Source of the DNA: CAYLMG01 sp964464635 | Lineage (GTDB): Bacteria; Planctomycetota; Phycisphaerae; Sedimentisphaerales; Anaerobacaceae | Direction of reading: 5' to 3' | Length of the DNA: 31,325 bases | NCBI GenBank assembly: GCA_964464635.1 | Contig: CAYXGT010000021.1 | Coordinates: 1 to 31,325 of the forward strand | Part shown: positions 7,187 to 14,355 of the stretch, piece after piece | Position numbering within the stretch: position 1 is the first letter of the stretch | Layout of the letters: every line of letters starts with the position of its first letter | Notes under the pieces: generated by a model | The model's input: only the letters and a program-made list of their open reading frames with translations | Databases searched by the model: none | What the model was told of the DNA's origin: nothing | Translations under genes and position numbers: made by a program

Positions 7187-8476
7187 TTGAGCTCTAGTAC
7201 AAAAGCAGGGGAATTCGTTTTCGAGCAGAAGGATGCAGAGGCGAAAGGAAGCGCACTTTACAGCGAGCATATCAAGCTGACAGACAAATCCCATATAGCT
7301 GCGTTTGCGGGCTTTCTAATGCCTTTGTGGTACACTTCAATAAGCAGTGAGCACAGGGCTGTGAGGGAGGCGGCGGGACTGTTCGATTGCTCGCATATGG
7401 GTGTTCTGGAGGCGGCGGGGCCTTATGCGAAAGAGTTTTTGAATATTGTTTTTACCAACGATTTGAATAAGCTCAGCGACGGCAGGGCACAATACGGTTA
7501 TATAATCGATGCGGCAGGTAATGTTCTTGATGATATAATTATTTACCGGCGTGCGGAAGATAAATATATGGTTGTGGTCAATGCGACGAATGAGCCAAAA
7601 ATAAAGGCATATTTTTTTGCGCTGCTGAATGATGAAGTTGTGATTGACGCGGATAATCCTGACAGGAGGCTCGAAAATAAGCCGGTGGTAAGAGATATGA
7701 GGAATATAAAAAGCGGAAGCGACTGCCGGGTTGACCTTGCACTGCAGGGGCCTGCTGCGATTGATATTGTGATTGAGCTGATTGAAGATGAGCAGGTCAA
7801 GGGACAAATAAAAGAGCTTAAAGGTTTCAGATTTTTCGAAACTATAGTTACAGGGATTGACTGTATCGTTTCAAGAACGGGTTATACCGGTGCGGCGATG
7901 GGATTCGAGCTATACGTTCATCCCGATAAGGCGTGCGAATTGTGGTCGAGGCTGCTTGAGAAAGGAAAGCCGTTTGGGCTGGTACCGTGCGGCCTTGGTG
8001 CCAGAGACAGTCTGCGAATCGAGGCGGGTTTTCCTCTTTACGGGCACGAGCTGGCAGGGCCTTTTGATATCTCGCCGTTTCAGGCGGGTTACGGCTTCGC
8101 AGTTAAGCTTGATAAAGAATTTTTTATCGGTAAGGCTGCTATGCAGAAAGAAGCCGAGCAGTATAATATGGAGGTTGTGCGGATTGAGCTGCCGGGAGCC
8201 AAGGGTATCAGGCCTGTGCGGGGCAGTGATGCTGTGCTTGAGGGCGGCGGCAAGTGTGTCGGGTGGGTGCTAAGCTGTGCGAAGGTGGATGATATGCAGA
8301 TTGCGCTTGCTCTTGTGTCAAGGGATGTTATAAAGGAGGGTGAGACGATAGGAGTTTATTATCTTGCGAGGAACGAAGGCCAGGTCAGAAAGGGCAGAAA
8401 GCAAGAGATAAAAAAGGGTGAAAAGGCAGAAGCGGATATTAATGGAGTAACTTTAAACAGATTTGCGAAATTTTGA
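7187..8476 (+). CDS. gcvT: Glycine cleavage system T protein (aminomethyltransferase)
   Basis: GcvT transfers the methylene group from the aminomethyl-lipoyl arm of GcvH to tetrahydrofolate and releases ammonia. Family marks are clear: ALYSEHIKL at the start of the fold, FAGFLMPLWY near 40, FDCSHMGVL near 66, NVLDDIIIYR with its conserved aspartates, SRTGYTGAAMGFELY, and GLGARDSLRIEAGFPLYGHEL. At 429 residues it is about 60 longer than usual, with roughly 20 extra residues at the N-terminus and a lysine-rich stretch near the C-terminus. The start is a TTG at 7187: AAGGA (7174-7178) lies 8 bases upstream, and the next ATG would remove the first conserved strand. GcvH follows after 15 nt. The P-protein genes and the lipoamide dehydrogenase are not in the window. 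Confidence 0.93.
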   Translation: MSSSTKAGEFVFEQKDAEAKGSALYSEHIKLTDKSHIAAFAGFLMPLWYTSISSEHRAVREAAGLFDCSHMGVLEAAGPYAKEFLNIVFTNDLNKLSDGRAQYGYIIDAAGNVLDDIIIYRRAEDKYMVVVNATNEPKIKAYFFALLNDEVVIDADNPDRRLENKPVVRDMRNIKSGSDCRVDLALQGPAAIDIVIELIEDEQVKGQIKELKGFRFFETIVTGIDCIVSRTGYTGAAMGFELYVHPDKACELWSRLLEKGKPFGLVPCGLGARDSLRIEAGFPLYGHELAGPFDISPFQAGYGFAVKLDKEFFIGKAAMQKEAEQYNMEVVRIELPGAKGIRPVRGSDAVLEGGGKCVGWVLSCAKVDDMQIALALVSRDVIKEGETIGVYYLARNEGQVRKGRKQEIKKGEKAEADINGVTLNRFAKF

Positions 8477-8491
8477 CAGGAGATAAAGGTT

Positions 8492-8872
8492 ATGGTAGTG
8501 AAAGAATTAGCTTATACCAAGGAGCACGAATGGGTAAAAATCGAGGGTGATGAAGCAATAATCGGGATTACGGATTATGCGCAGCAGATGCTCGGCGAGA
8601 TTACGTATGTCGAGCTTCCTGAGGTTGGAAAGGAAACTGGGGCCGGCGACGAGCTTGCGGTAGTGGAAAGCTCAAAGGCGGCGAGTGATGTTTTTGCTCC
8701 CTTGTCCGGTAAGGTCGGTGAGGTCAACAGCGAGCTGGAAGAAAAGCCGGAACTGGTAAACAGTGATTGTTATAAAAAGGGCTGGATTTGCAGGATTGCG
8801 CTTAAAGATAAGCAGGGAGTGGAAAAATTGATGGATTCCAAACAATATGAGGAATATTTGAAAGGGTTGTAA
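8492..8872 (+). CDS. gcvH: Glycine cleavage system H protein
   Basis: GcvH is the small lipoylated carrier that shuttles the aminomethyl group between the P, T and L proteins. The 126-residue length is normal. The motif VVESSKAASDVFAPLSG puts the lipoyl lysine at K62. The opening YTKEHEWV and the segment GITDYAQQMLGEITYVELPEVG are family signatures. AGGAG at 8479-8483 gives a good ribosome site. It sits between gcvT and sppA, with only one base between its stop codon and the next start, so the three genes should be on one transcript. Confidence 0.97.
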   Translation: MVVKELAYTKEHEWVKIEGDEAIIGITDYAQQMLGEITYVELPEVGKETGAGDELAVVESSKAASDVFAPLSGKVGEVNSELEEKPELVNSDCYKKGWICRIALKDKQGVEKLMDSKQYEEYLKGL

Positions 8873-8873
8873 G

Positions 8874-9887
8874 ATGGATTTTGAAGACCAAAAACCCGCT
8901 GAGCCGCTTGTTGTTTACAGGCCTGAGAAGAAATACAAAGGCTGGAAGATATTCTGGGCGATTATTACGGTTCTTTCAATTCTGTGCAATATTGTTTTAT
9001 TTTTGATGCTGATTTCTGTGGCTTTCTTTGCATTTCTGGGTCCGGCCAGGAGAGACTTTTTCATAGAAGAGGTTGTGCGTGAAGGGCCGCCGGAACAAAA
9101 AATTGTAGTGGTTAATTTGCAGGGGATAATTGAAGGAAGAACGTACACGGACATCTATAGGCAATTAAGAGTTGCCGGAGCGGATGAGAAGATAAAGGGA
9201 GTAATTGTCCGTGTTAATTCTCCGGGTGGTATGGCTTCGGCGAGTGACCGTATATACAATGAGATTGGCAGGTTTAAAGAAGAGACCGGCAAACCTGTCG
9301 TTGCGTTTATGCAGAACATAGCGGCGTCCGGCGGTTATTATGCATCGGCAGCGTGCGATAAAATTGTTGCAGAGCCGACGACGATTACGGGTTCAATCGG
9401 TGTGATAATGACATATTTTGTTTTTCAGGAATTGTTCGAGGGGACACTCGGTATTGAGCCTGTTGTAGTAAAATCGGGATTGCGAAAGGACTGGCCGACT
9501 ATGTTCGAATCTCCGAGCAAAGAGCAGCTCAAATATCTCGATGAGAAGCTGATAGCTCCCGTGTACGAGAGATTTGTCAATGTTGTTGCGGATTCGCGGG
9601 CTGAGCTGTCATTGGATGATGTAAAAAGGCTTGCCGACGGCAGTATTTACAGCGCCCAGGAAGCATACGATGAGAAGCTGATAGATGAGATTGGTTATCT
9701 TGATAAGGCAATCGAGCAGGTTTTGTCGCTTGCAGGTATCAGGGATGCCGAGGTTGTTGAATATCGCAGACCTTTCTCGCTGGCTTATTTTCTGGAGGCC
9801 AGGGCTGAGGGCATAATGAAAATCGACAGGAGCACATTGCATAAGCTCGGCACGCCTGAAGTGATGTATCTGTGGAGCATTCATTGA
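8874..9887 (+). CDS. sppA: Signal peptide peptidase SppA (S49 serine protease)
   Basis: A 337-residue single-domain member of family S49, which degrades cleaved signal peptides in the membrane. A cytoplasmic N-terminus is followed by one membrane segment at about 26-56. The protease domain shows VNSPGGMASASD (115-125), the nucleophile S152 in NIAASGGYYASAACD, ITGSIGVI after it, and the general-base lysine K205 in VVKSGLRKDW. The Ser-Lys distance of 53 matches the short Bacillus-type enzyme. The start lies one base after the gcvH stop; AAAGGG at 8861-8866, within gcvH, serves as its ribosome site. Coupling to glycine cleavage genes is unusual and has no evident functional reason. Confidence 0.92.
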   Translation: MDFEDQKPAEPLVVYRPEKKYKGWKIFWAIITVLSILCNIVLFLMLISVAFFAFLGPARRDFFIEEVVREGPPEQKIVVVNLQGIIEGRTYTDIYRQLRVAGADEKIKGVIVRVNSPGGMASASDRIYNEIGRFKEETGKPVVAFMQNIAASGGYYASAACDKIVAEPTTITGSIGVIMTYFVFQELFEGTLGIEPVVVKSGLRKDWPTMFESPSKEQLKYLDEKLIAPVYERFVNVVADSRAELSLDDVKRLADGSIYSAQEAYDEKLIDEIGYLDKAIEQVLSLAGIRDAEVVEYRRPFSLAYFLEARAEGIMKIDRSTLHKLGTPEVMYLWSIH

Positions 9888-9894
9888 TTTTTTT

Positions 9895-9926
9895 AAGTTA
9901 AGGCTGAAAAGCCACTTGTGTCTTTT
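9895..9926 (+). terminator. Weak intrinsic terminator after sppA
   Basis: GGCT (9902-9905), a GAAA loop and AGCC (9910-9913) form a stem that can be extended by AAGT (9895-9898) with ACTT (9914-9917) across a three-base bulge. TCTTTT follows at 9921-9926. It lies between two convergent genes and could act from either side, but the core stem has only four pairs. Confidence 0.4.
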
Positions 9927-9940
9927 AATTCGGTATGAGA

Positions 9941-11407
9941 CTACCAAGGATTTGTGGTCCAGATGTTTACGAATTTTGCATAGTCGAGAAAGTCGATAAT
10001 ACCGTCGCCGCCGACAGGGTAGATGTCGATTGAGCCTCTGTCCTGCAGCCACCAGGTTAGCAGGATTTGCAGGTCTTCGAAATCAATGTTTCCATCTTTA
10101 CTAAAGTCACCTTCATCGAAGTAGTAATTCAGGGCTGCGAAAGCATCTATAAGTCCGTAGCCGTATTCGTTATCCTTACCAGCCGTTCCGAGGTCTATCG
10201 CAGTATTCTGCAGGGCCTGCCTGATATAATCCGGCTCGGTAATTCCTAATGAGGCGAGCATAGCGGCAACACCGCTGATGTGAGGAGCCGACATTGATGT
10301 GCCTGTGGACATATAATAATGGAAATCGGTTGGGTCATTTAGGTCAAAGGTAAAGGTTTGCTGTACTATACCATCCATCCAGCCGTCGCCGTTCTGGTCA
10401 ATATTCAAGTCACCTCCCGGTGCGACAAGGTCAATGTAGCTTCCTGTATTCGAATAATACGACCTTGTGCGGTCAAATCTTGTTGCTCCTACCGCGATAC
10501 AGTAATTATTGTAACCTGCAGGGTACTGTATGTGATTGTCTTCTTCATATTTATTTCCCGCTGAGCATATACAGGTGACACCATTATTGTAGGCATAGGC
10601 GACGGCATTTCTTAGGGTTATTGAGCCCGTATTGCTGCCGAGGCTCAAATTTATTATTCTTGCACCATTGTTTGTAGCGTAGTAAATGCCGTCTGCAATT
10701 TCTGTATGCGAGCCTTGGCCAGTTTCATCATCAAGGACTTTGACAGGCATAATCGTGCAGTTGAATGCGACACCGGCAGCTCCTTTGTTGTTGTTTGTGC
10801 TCTGGGCGATTGTTCCTGTAATGTGTGTGCCGTGTCCGTTAGCATCGTTTGCGTGACTGTCATCGTTAATAAAATCGTAACCGGCTACAAAGTGAGTATT
10901 TGCCAGGTCGGTAGCCCGTTTGTAAACGTCGTAGTTTTCATATGCGACGCCGGTATCGAGCACGGCGACTATAATGTTCGGGTCGGATGTTGTGATTTCC
11001 CATGCAGGCTCGAGATTTATGCCGCCGATGTCCTGAAAATTCCACTGCTTCGAGTAGTACGTATCATTCGGTACCCAGTGCGCGTAGGCGTAATAGTTTA
11101 ATTCTGCGTACTCTACTTCCGGCTGGTGGTTATAAATTTCGACGATTTCTTCGACGGTTTTGCCGGCGGGAACTTTTATTTTTTTGAATCCGGCGAACCG
11201 GCTGGTATGTAAGACTGAGGCGCCGTGTTCGGAATTTATTTGTCCGATTTGTTCTTTCGGGACATCTTTTTTGAATTTAACAATGATTTCGTCCGTGGCC
11301 CATCTTTGTCGCAGGTGTGCCGGGGATTTTTGCGCAGCAACAGACAGACCTGTAAGGTTGCTTATAGCCAGAAACGCCAGGAGCAGAACAATTTTTTTTA
11401 CCACCAC
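9941..11407 (-). CDS. Secreted subtilisin-like protease (S8) with dockerin-like C-terminus
   Basis: A 488-residue exported serine protease. Residues 1-25 are a signal peptide (KK, hydrophobic core, AA end). Residues 38-108 resemble the fervidolysin/inhibitor-I9 type prodomain (EIIVKFKKD, VEYAELNYYAYA). The catalytic triad is D151 in VAVLDTGVAY, H192 in NGHGTHITGTI and S371 in GTSMSAPHISG, with oxyanion N285 in CSAGN. Residues 432-485 hold two Asp/Gly-rich loops (GDFSKDGNIDFEDL and GDGIIDFLDY), as in dockerin type I repeats. Planctomycetes carry such modules widely without known cellulosomes, so the partner is unclear. The start is GTG at 11407 or the next GTG at 11404; the ribosome site AAGGGG at 11411-11416 fits the second slightly better. 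It has its own promoter. Confidence 0.92.
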   Translation of the reverse strand: MVVKKIVLLLAFLAISNLTGLSVAAQKSPAHLRQRWATDEIIVKFKKDVPKEQIGQINSEHGASVLHTSRFAGFKKIKVPAGKTVEEIVEIYNHQPEVEYAELNYYAYAHWVPNDTYYSKQWNFQDIGGINLEPAWEITTSDPNIIVAVLDTGVAYENYDVYKRATDLANTHFVAGYDFINDDSHANDANGHGTHITGTIAQSTNNNKGAAGVAFNCTIMPVKVLDDETGQGSHTEIADGIYYATNNGARIINLSLGSNTGSITLRNAVAYAYNNGVTCICSAGNKYEEDNHIQYPAGYNNYCIAVGATRFDRTRSYYSNTGSYIDLVAPGGDLNIDQNGDGWMDGIVQQTFTFDLNDPTDFHYYMSTGTSMSAPHISGVAAMLASLGITEPDYIRQALQNTAIDLGTAGKDNEYGYGLIDAFAALNYYFDEGDFSKDGNIDFEDLQILLTWWLQDRGSIDIYPVGGDGIIDFLDYAKFVNIWTTNPW

Positions 11408-11471
11408 TCACCCCTTAAGCTGAAATTTTGCTCAGGCAGGGTAAAGGCCGAAGTAAATTTTCAGAATTAAC

Positions 11472-11500
11472 ATTATACCACAATTGCCTTTGAATTTCAA
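11472..11500 (-). promoter_or_regulatory. Extended -10 promoter of the S8 protease gene
   Basis: Read on the minus strand: TTGAAA (11500-11495), a 17-bp spacer, TGG and a perfect TATAAT (11477-11472). Transcription would start near 11465, leaving a leader of about 58 nt. Confidence 0.65.
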
Positions 11501-11722
11501 ATACGAATTTATGTATTTGTCACGGCAGGACAAAGAAGCCTTGTTTTTGTTAATTAAGAAAGGTTTGACTATATTATCGGATTTATTTGTATTTTGAAAT
11601 GGTGGTGATGGATTGAGACGTTTCGGGGAGGTATATTATAAGCAGCAGGTGAAAGTTACAAAAGCCTGCCCATAGATATTGAATGTTAAAAAAGATTTTC
11701 CGTCTAAAATAGTTCAGGACAA
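11501..11722. other. Intergenic stretch without recognised genes
   Basis: Between the S8 promoter and the hairpin after the PKD gene no reading frame with a ribosome site and no known RNA family was recognised on either strand. A GGGGAGG sequence near 11625 looks like a ribosome site but is followed by only a short frame that ends near 11673. Confidence 0.4.
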
Positions 11723-11749
11723 GGGCGAGGACGATGACCGTCCTCGCCC
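11723..11749 (-). terminator. Strong hairpin after the PKD gene
   Basis: GGGCGAGGACG (11723-11733) pairs perfectly with CGTCCTCGCCC (11739-11749) around the loop ATGAC: an 11-bp G+C-rich stem 20 bp beyond the stop codon of the minus-strand gene. The following minus-strand sequence begins TTGTCC and lacks a proper T run, so it may act as an RNA-stabilising hairpin as much as a terminator. Confidence 0.6.
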
Positions 11750-11769
11750 CGTATAATCTGTTACTTTAA

Positions 11770-13752
11770 TCACTGTGTTAGAATGTCTTTGAGGTAACCT
11801 ATAGCTTCGACAATTAGCGGATAAACCTGCTGCTGTGCCTCGCAGGTGGTTACCCAGTCATTTCTGTCAGGCTCACCATCATCAGTGCAGCCGTCCATTT
11901 TTGGCAGCACGGTTAATCTGAGGATGTGCCATGCGATAGCGTATCTTTCTCTGTCTATCATATTCAAGGCTAAATTGATTCTTCTGGTGAGAGTTCTCTT
12001 TAGTAATCTGTGTTTGAAGTTTTCGTTTCCGAGAGCGTTTATTGCATCTATGGCATACTGAAGGGCTGTGGTTGCTGCGTCCTGATGACTTATGGCCATT
12101 ATACTGGCATTTGCAGGCTCGCTGTCTTCGGAGCCGTCGTTGACAATGAGACTGACAATGTACTCACCGGGCATATCGGCGACGAAATTCGGGTCCACGG
12201 ATGTTGGATTGTTCAACTGGGCCTGACTGTCCTGCGGAACTATAACAAAGCTCCAGTTGTAAGTGAGCGGGTCAAGATTTTCGTCTGAGCTTTCACTGCC
12301 ATCAAGATAGATAGTATCACCAACGATTACCGACTGGTTTTCTCCCAGTTCAGCGACAGGCTTGATGTTATCAAAGCTTACAATTACAGAGTCAGGTGCG
12401 CCTGAGTTCCAGGGGTCACTTACTATAAGCTGTATAACGTAATCGCCGTGCACATCAGCTATAAAGGAAGGATTAATGGAGTTTTGGTCTGACAGCTCAG
12501 CGGTGCTGGTTTCAGGTTTTTGGGTTATTGACCAAAGATACATCATCGGGTCATCCTCATTATCATAGCTTGCACTGCCGTCCATCTGAATTTCTGTATT
12601 CAGCAGGATAACAGCCTGGTCGGCTCCGGCATCGGCAACGGGCGGAGTGTTGAATGTGCTGACCAGCACGGTGTCAGGGTCACCTGCAAGCCCCTGGCTG
12701 TCCGTCACGGTTAAGCTAATAATATAATCGCCGATTGCATCGGGCAGAAACATTGGGCTTTGTGTGTTTGGATCAATAAGCACAGCATTGCTGTCCTGGG
12801 GTTTTTCAACAATGTACCAGGAATAGGCCAACGGATAATTCTCATCGGGGTCAGAGCTTGCACTTCCGTCGAGGGTTACGAGTACGCTGATATGGATTGT
12901 CTGGTCCTGCCCGGCGTTCGCGATGGGCGGTTTATTCGTCCAGCCGCCTTCAACCATCCAGGGCAAATAGTCGGTCACCAGAGCATAACCTGACGGCTGA
13001 GTAGTATAAGGCGTGTCGCCGAAGCCGTCATTATCCTCGTCGACGCCTGTATAATCATCCCAGTAGTTACCGCCATCTGGCGCAGGAAGATTGAAATCAT
13101 TTCCTGTACAGGTACCTATCATAGCTATAGTTTCGTCATTGTTAATAAAGTTGTTTTGATAGAAAAGGTTGTTTTTTGAGTAGTCAAGGATATTAACTGC
13201 TCGCGCATTATCAGAAAAGGTATTGTTTGAAAAAACGTTGCTTTTTGCTGTGTTGAGGTAAACGCCGTCAGTATCACATTGCGAAAAATAATTGCCTGTT
13301 ATCGTGCAGTAACGGGCTTCTTCACCGAAGGTAATTCCCCTGGCACAGCTTAATATCGTGTTATTTTTAATGTTGATGTTCTGGCTGAACCCGGTAGAGA
13401 TACCGCTGGCAAAGTTGACGATATTAAAGTTGACAACGTTGACATCTTCTTTCCATTGGATGTTGAATTCGCTCTTTTTAACTCCCCAAATCTGAACGCC
13501 ATGACCTATACCGTTGCCGGTGACAGTGAGATCGTTGCCGTCGAGAGTAAGGCTACTCTCGGTGACAACAATGGTTTCATTTACATCTGTGGTAAGAGTA
13601 TAGGTTCGGCTGGTCTCATCCCAGATTCCGATAGAAGTATCGCCTGGAATAGAGATGGAAGCCGTTGCTGCAGAACTGTACAGGGCCAGGACAGTGATGA
13701 ATATCAAGAGCAGGTGTGGTTTAAAGAATTTGTTTTTTTTTCTTTTTTTCAT
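11770..13752 (-). CDS. Exported NosD-type beta-helix protein with three PKD-like domains
   Basis: A 660-residue exported protein. A lysine-rich signal peptide covers 1-32. Residues 60-230 form a right-handed beta-helix of short Asn-rich turns (NNTILSCARGI, ITGNYFSQC, NVFSNNTFS, NLFYQNNF) ending in GGNYWDDYTGVDEDNDGFGD, the NosD family signature. Three PKD/Ig-like domains follow at about 275-366, 369-461 and 463-555, each with a LDGS or MDGS turn and a GDY(I/V) or GEYI strand. Residues 556-660 are a helical domain with two cysteines (C622, C637) around an EPDRNDW motif. AAGGAGGT at 13759-13766, 6 bases before the ATG, is a perfect ribosome site. Probably a cell-surface or matrix protein; it does not look like the copper-loading NosD itself, as no nos genes are near. 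No dockerin module is present, unlike its neighbour. Confidence 0.85.
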   Translation of the reverse strand: MKKRKKNKFFKPHLLLIFITVLALYSSAATASISIPGDTSIGIWDETSRTYTLTTDVNETIVVTESSLTLDGNDLTVTGNGIGHGVQIWGVKKSEFNIQWKEDVNVVNFNIVNFASGISTGFSQNINIKNNTILSCARGITFGEEARYCTITGNYFSQCDTDGVYLNTAKSNVFSNNTFSDNARAVNILDYSKNNLFYQNNFINNDETIAMIGTCTGNDFNLPAPDGGNYWDDYTGVDEDNDGFGDTPYTTQPSGYALVTDYLPWMVEGGWTNKPPIANAGQDQTIHISVLVTLDGSASSDPDENYPLAYSWYIVEKPQDSNAVLIDPNTQSPMFLPDAIGDYIISLTVTDSQGLAGDPDTVLVSTFNTPPVADAGADQAVILLNTEIQMDGSASYDNEDDPMMYLWSITQKPETSTAELSDQNSINPSFIADVHGDYVIQLIVSDPWNSGAPDSVIVSFDNIKPVAELGENQSVIVGDTIYLDGSESSDENLDPLTYNWSFVIVPQDSQAQLNNPTSVDPNFVADMPGEYIVSLIVNDGSEDSEPANASIMAISHQDAATTALQYAIDAINALGNENFKHRLLKRTLTRRINLALNMIDRERYAIAWHILRLTVLPKMDGCTDDGEPDRNDWVTTCEAQQQVYPLIVEAIGYLKDILTQ

Positions 13753-14028
13753 GACTTGACCTCCTTAAAAAAGAGAATAATAAATTTGGTTGTATTTGTT
13801 TATGAAAAGATAATACAGGCGGCCTAAAAACTTACCGGTAACGAAGCCGCATCAAGATAATTTATCAGGATTTGTCACCTCCTCTTTGAATTTCCCTCAA
13901 ACACAAGTCATTTCCCCATATTGCGAAAATAAGCGCTGCCGCATAGATAAGTGGATGCTGGTGACAGTCACCGAGGTTTTCAACACCATCCTTTCTATCA
14001 GGTTACATCAGGGGGATGGCTAAGTCAA
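13753..14028 (-). promoter_or_regulatory. Long structured 5' leader of the PKD-protein gene
   Basis: On the minus strand TTGACT (14028-14023) with a weak TAACCT (14005-14000), spacer 17, would start a transcript near 13992, about 240 nt before the ATG. The leader can fold: GGATG/CATCC (13987-13991 with 13953-13957) encloses GGTGA/TCACC (13960-13964 with 13968-13972), and GCGGC/GCCGC (13846-13850 with 13819-13823) encloses the palindrome TTACCGGTAA (13832-13841). An AGGAGGTG at about 13873-13880 lies mid-leader and could start a tiny peptide. No known riboswitch was matched; the cyclic-di-GMP aptamer core was looked for and is absent. Confidence 0.4.
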
Positions 14029-14239
14029 GATTTTTTTTGAAATTATATGTATTTTTTTTGTGTCCTTTTTGATGTTCACAAAAGCCGAAATATACCGTTT
14101 AAGGGCAGAAAGTGACAGTGAATTTCAAGTTTTTGACAAACGCATAGATTAATAATATTTACCTTAAAAAGGACAAGCTGTGCGGGAATGCGAAAAAGGT
14201 TCATTCTGCGGGGATTAGTAAAAATGTATTTGATATTTC
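14029..14239. other. AT-rich divergent spacer upstream of the large operon
   Basis: T-rich tracts and one TTGACA at 14133-14138 lie here. The sequence 17 bp further on (TATTTA) is a poor -10, so that site is a weaker promoter choice than 14240-14268. A 26-codon frame begins at 14072 but has no ribosome site. No RNA family was recognised. Confidence 0.4.
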
Positions 14240-14268
14240 TTGATTTGGCACAGCCGATATGTTATTAT
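14240..14268 (+). promoter_or_regulatory. Extended -10 promoter of the MoxR/VWA/ABC operon
   Basis: TTGATT (14240-14245), a 17-bp spacer ending in TGT, then TATTAT (14263-14268). Transcription would start near 14275, about 80 nt before the first ATG. No other good promoter was seen inside the next 13 kb, where genes mostly overlap. Confidence 0.55.
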
Positions 14269-14355
14269 TTTAGTCTGGATTTAAGCAGGATTGACTATTG
14301 AATGTTTTACCAGGTCTGATATATAAGATTTTCATAAGTTGCGCAGAAAAAGACG

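Noticed and set aside
13753..14028. Cyclic-di-GMP riboswitch in the PKD leader
   Set aside because: The GCAAA/CC core and tetraloop-receptor pattern of the GEMM aptamers could not be found.
14072..14152. 26-codon frame upstream of the large operon
   Set aside because: It has no ribosome site and overlaps the weak TTGACA element; there is no evidence of translation.
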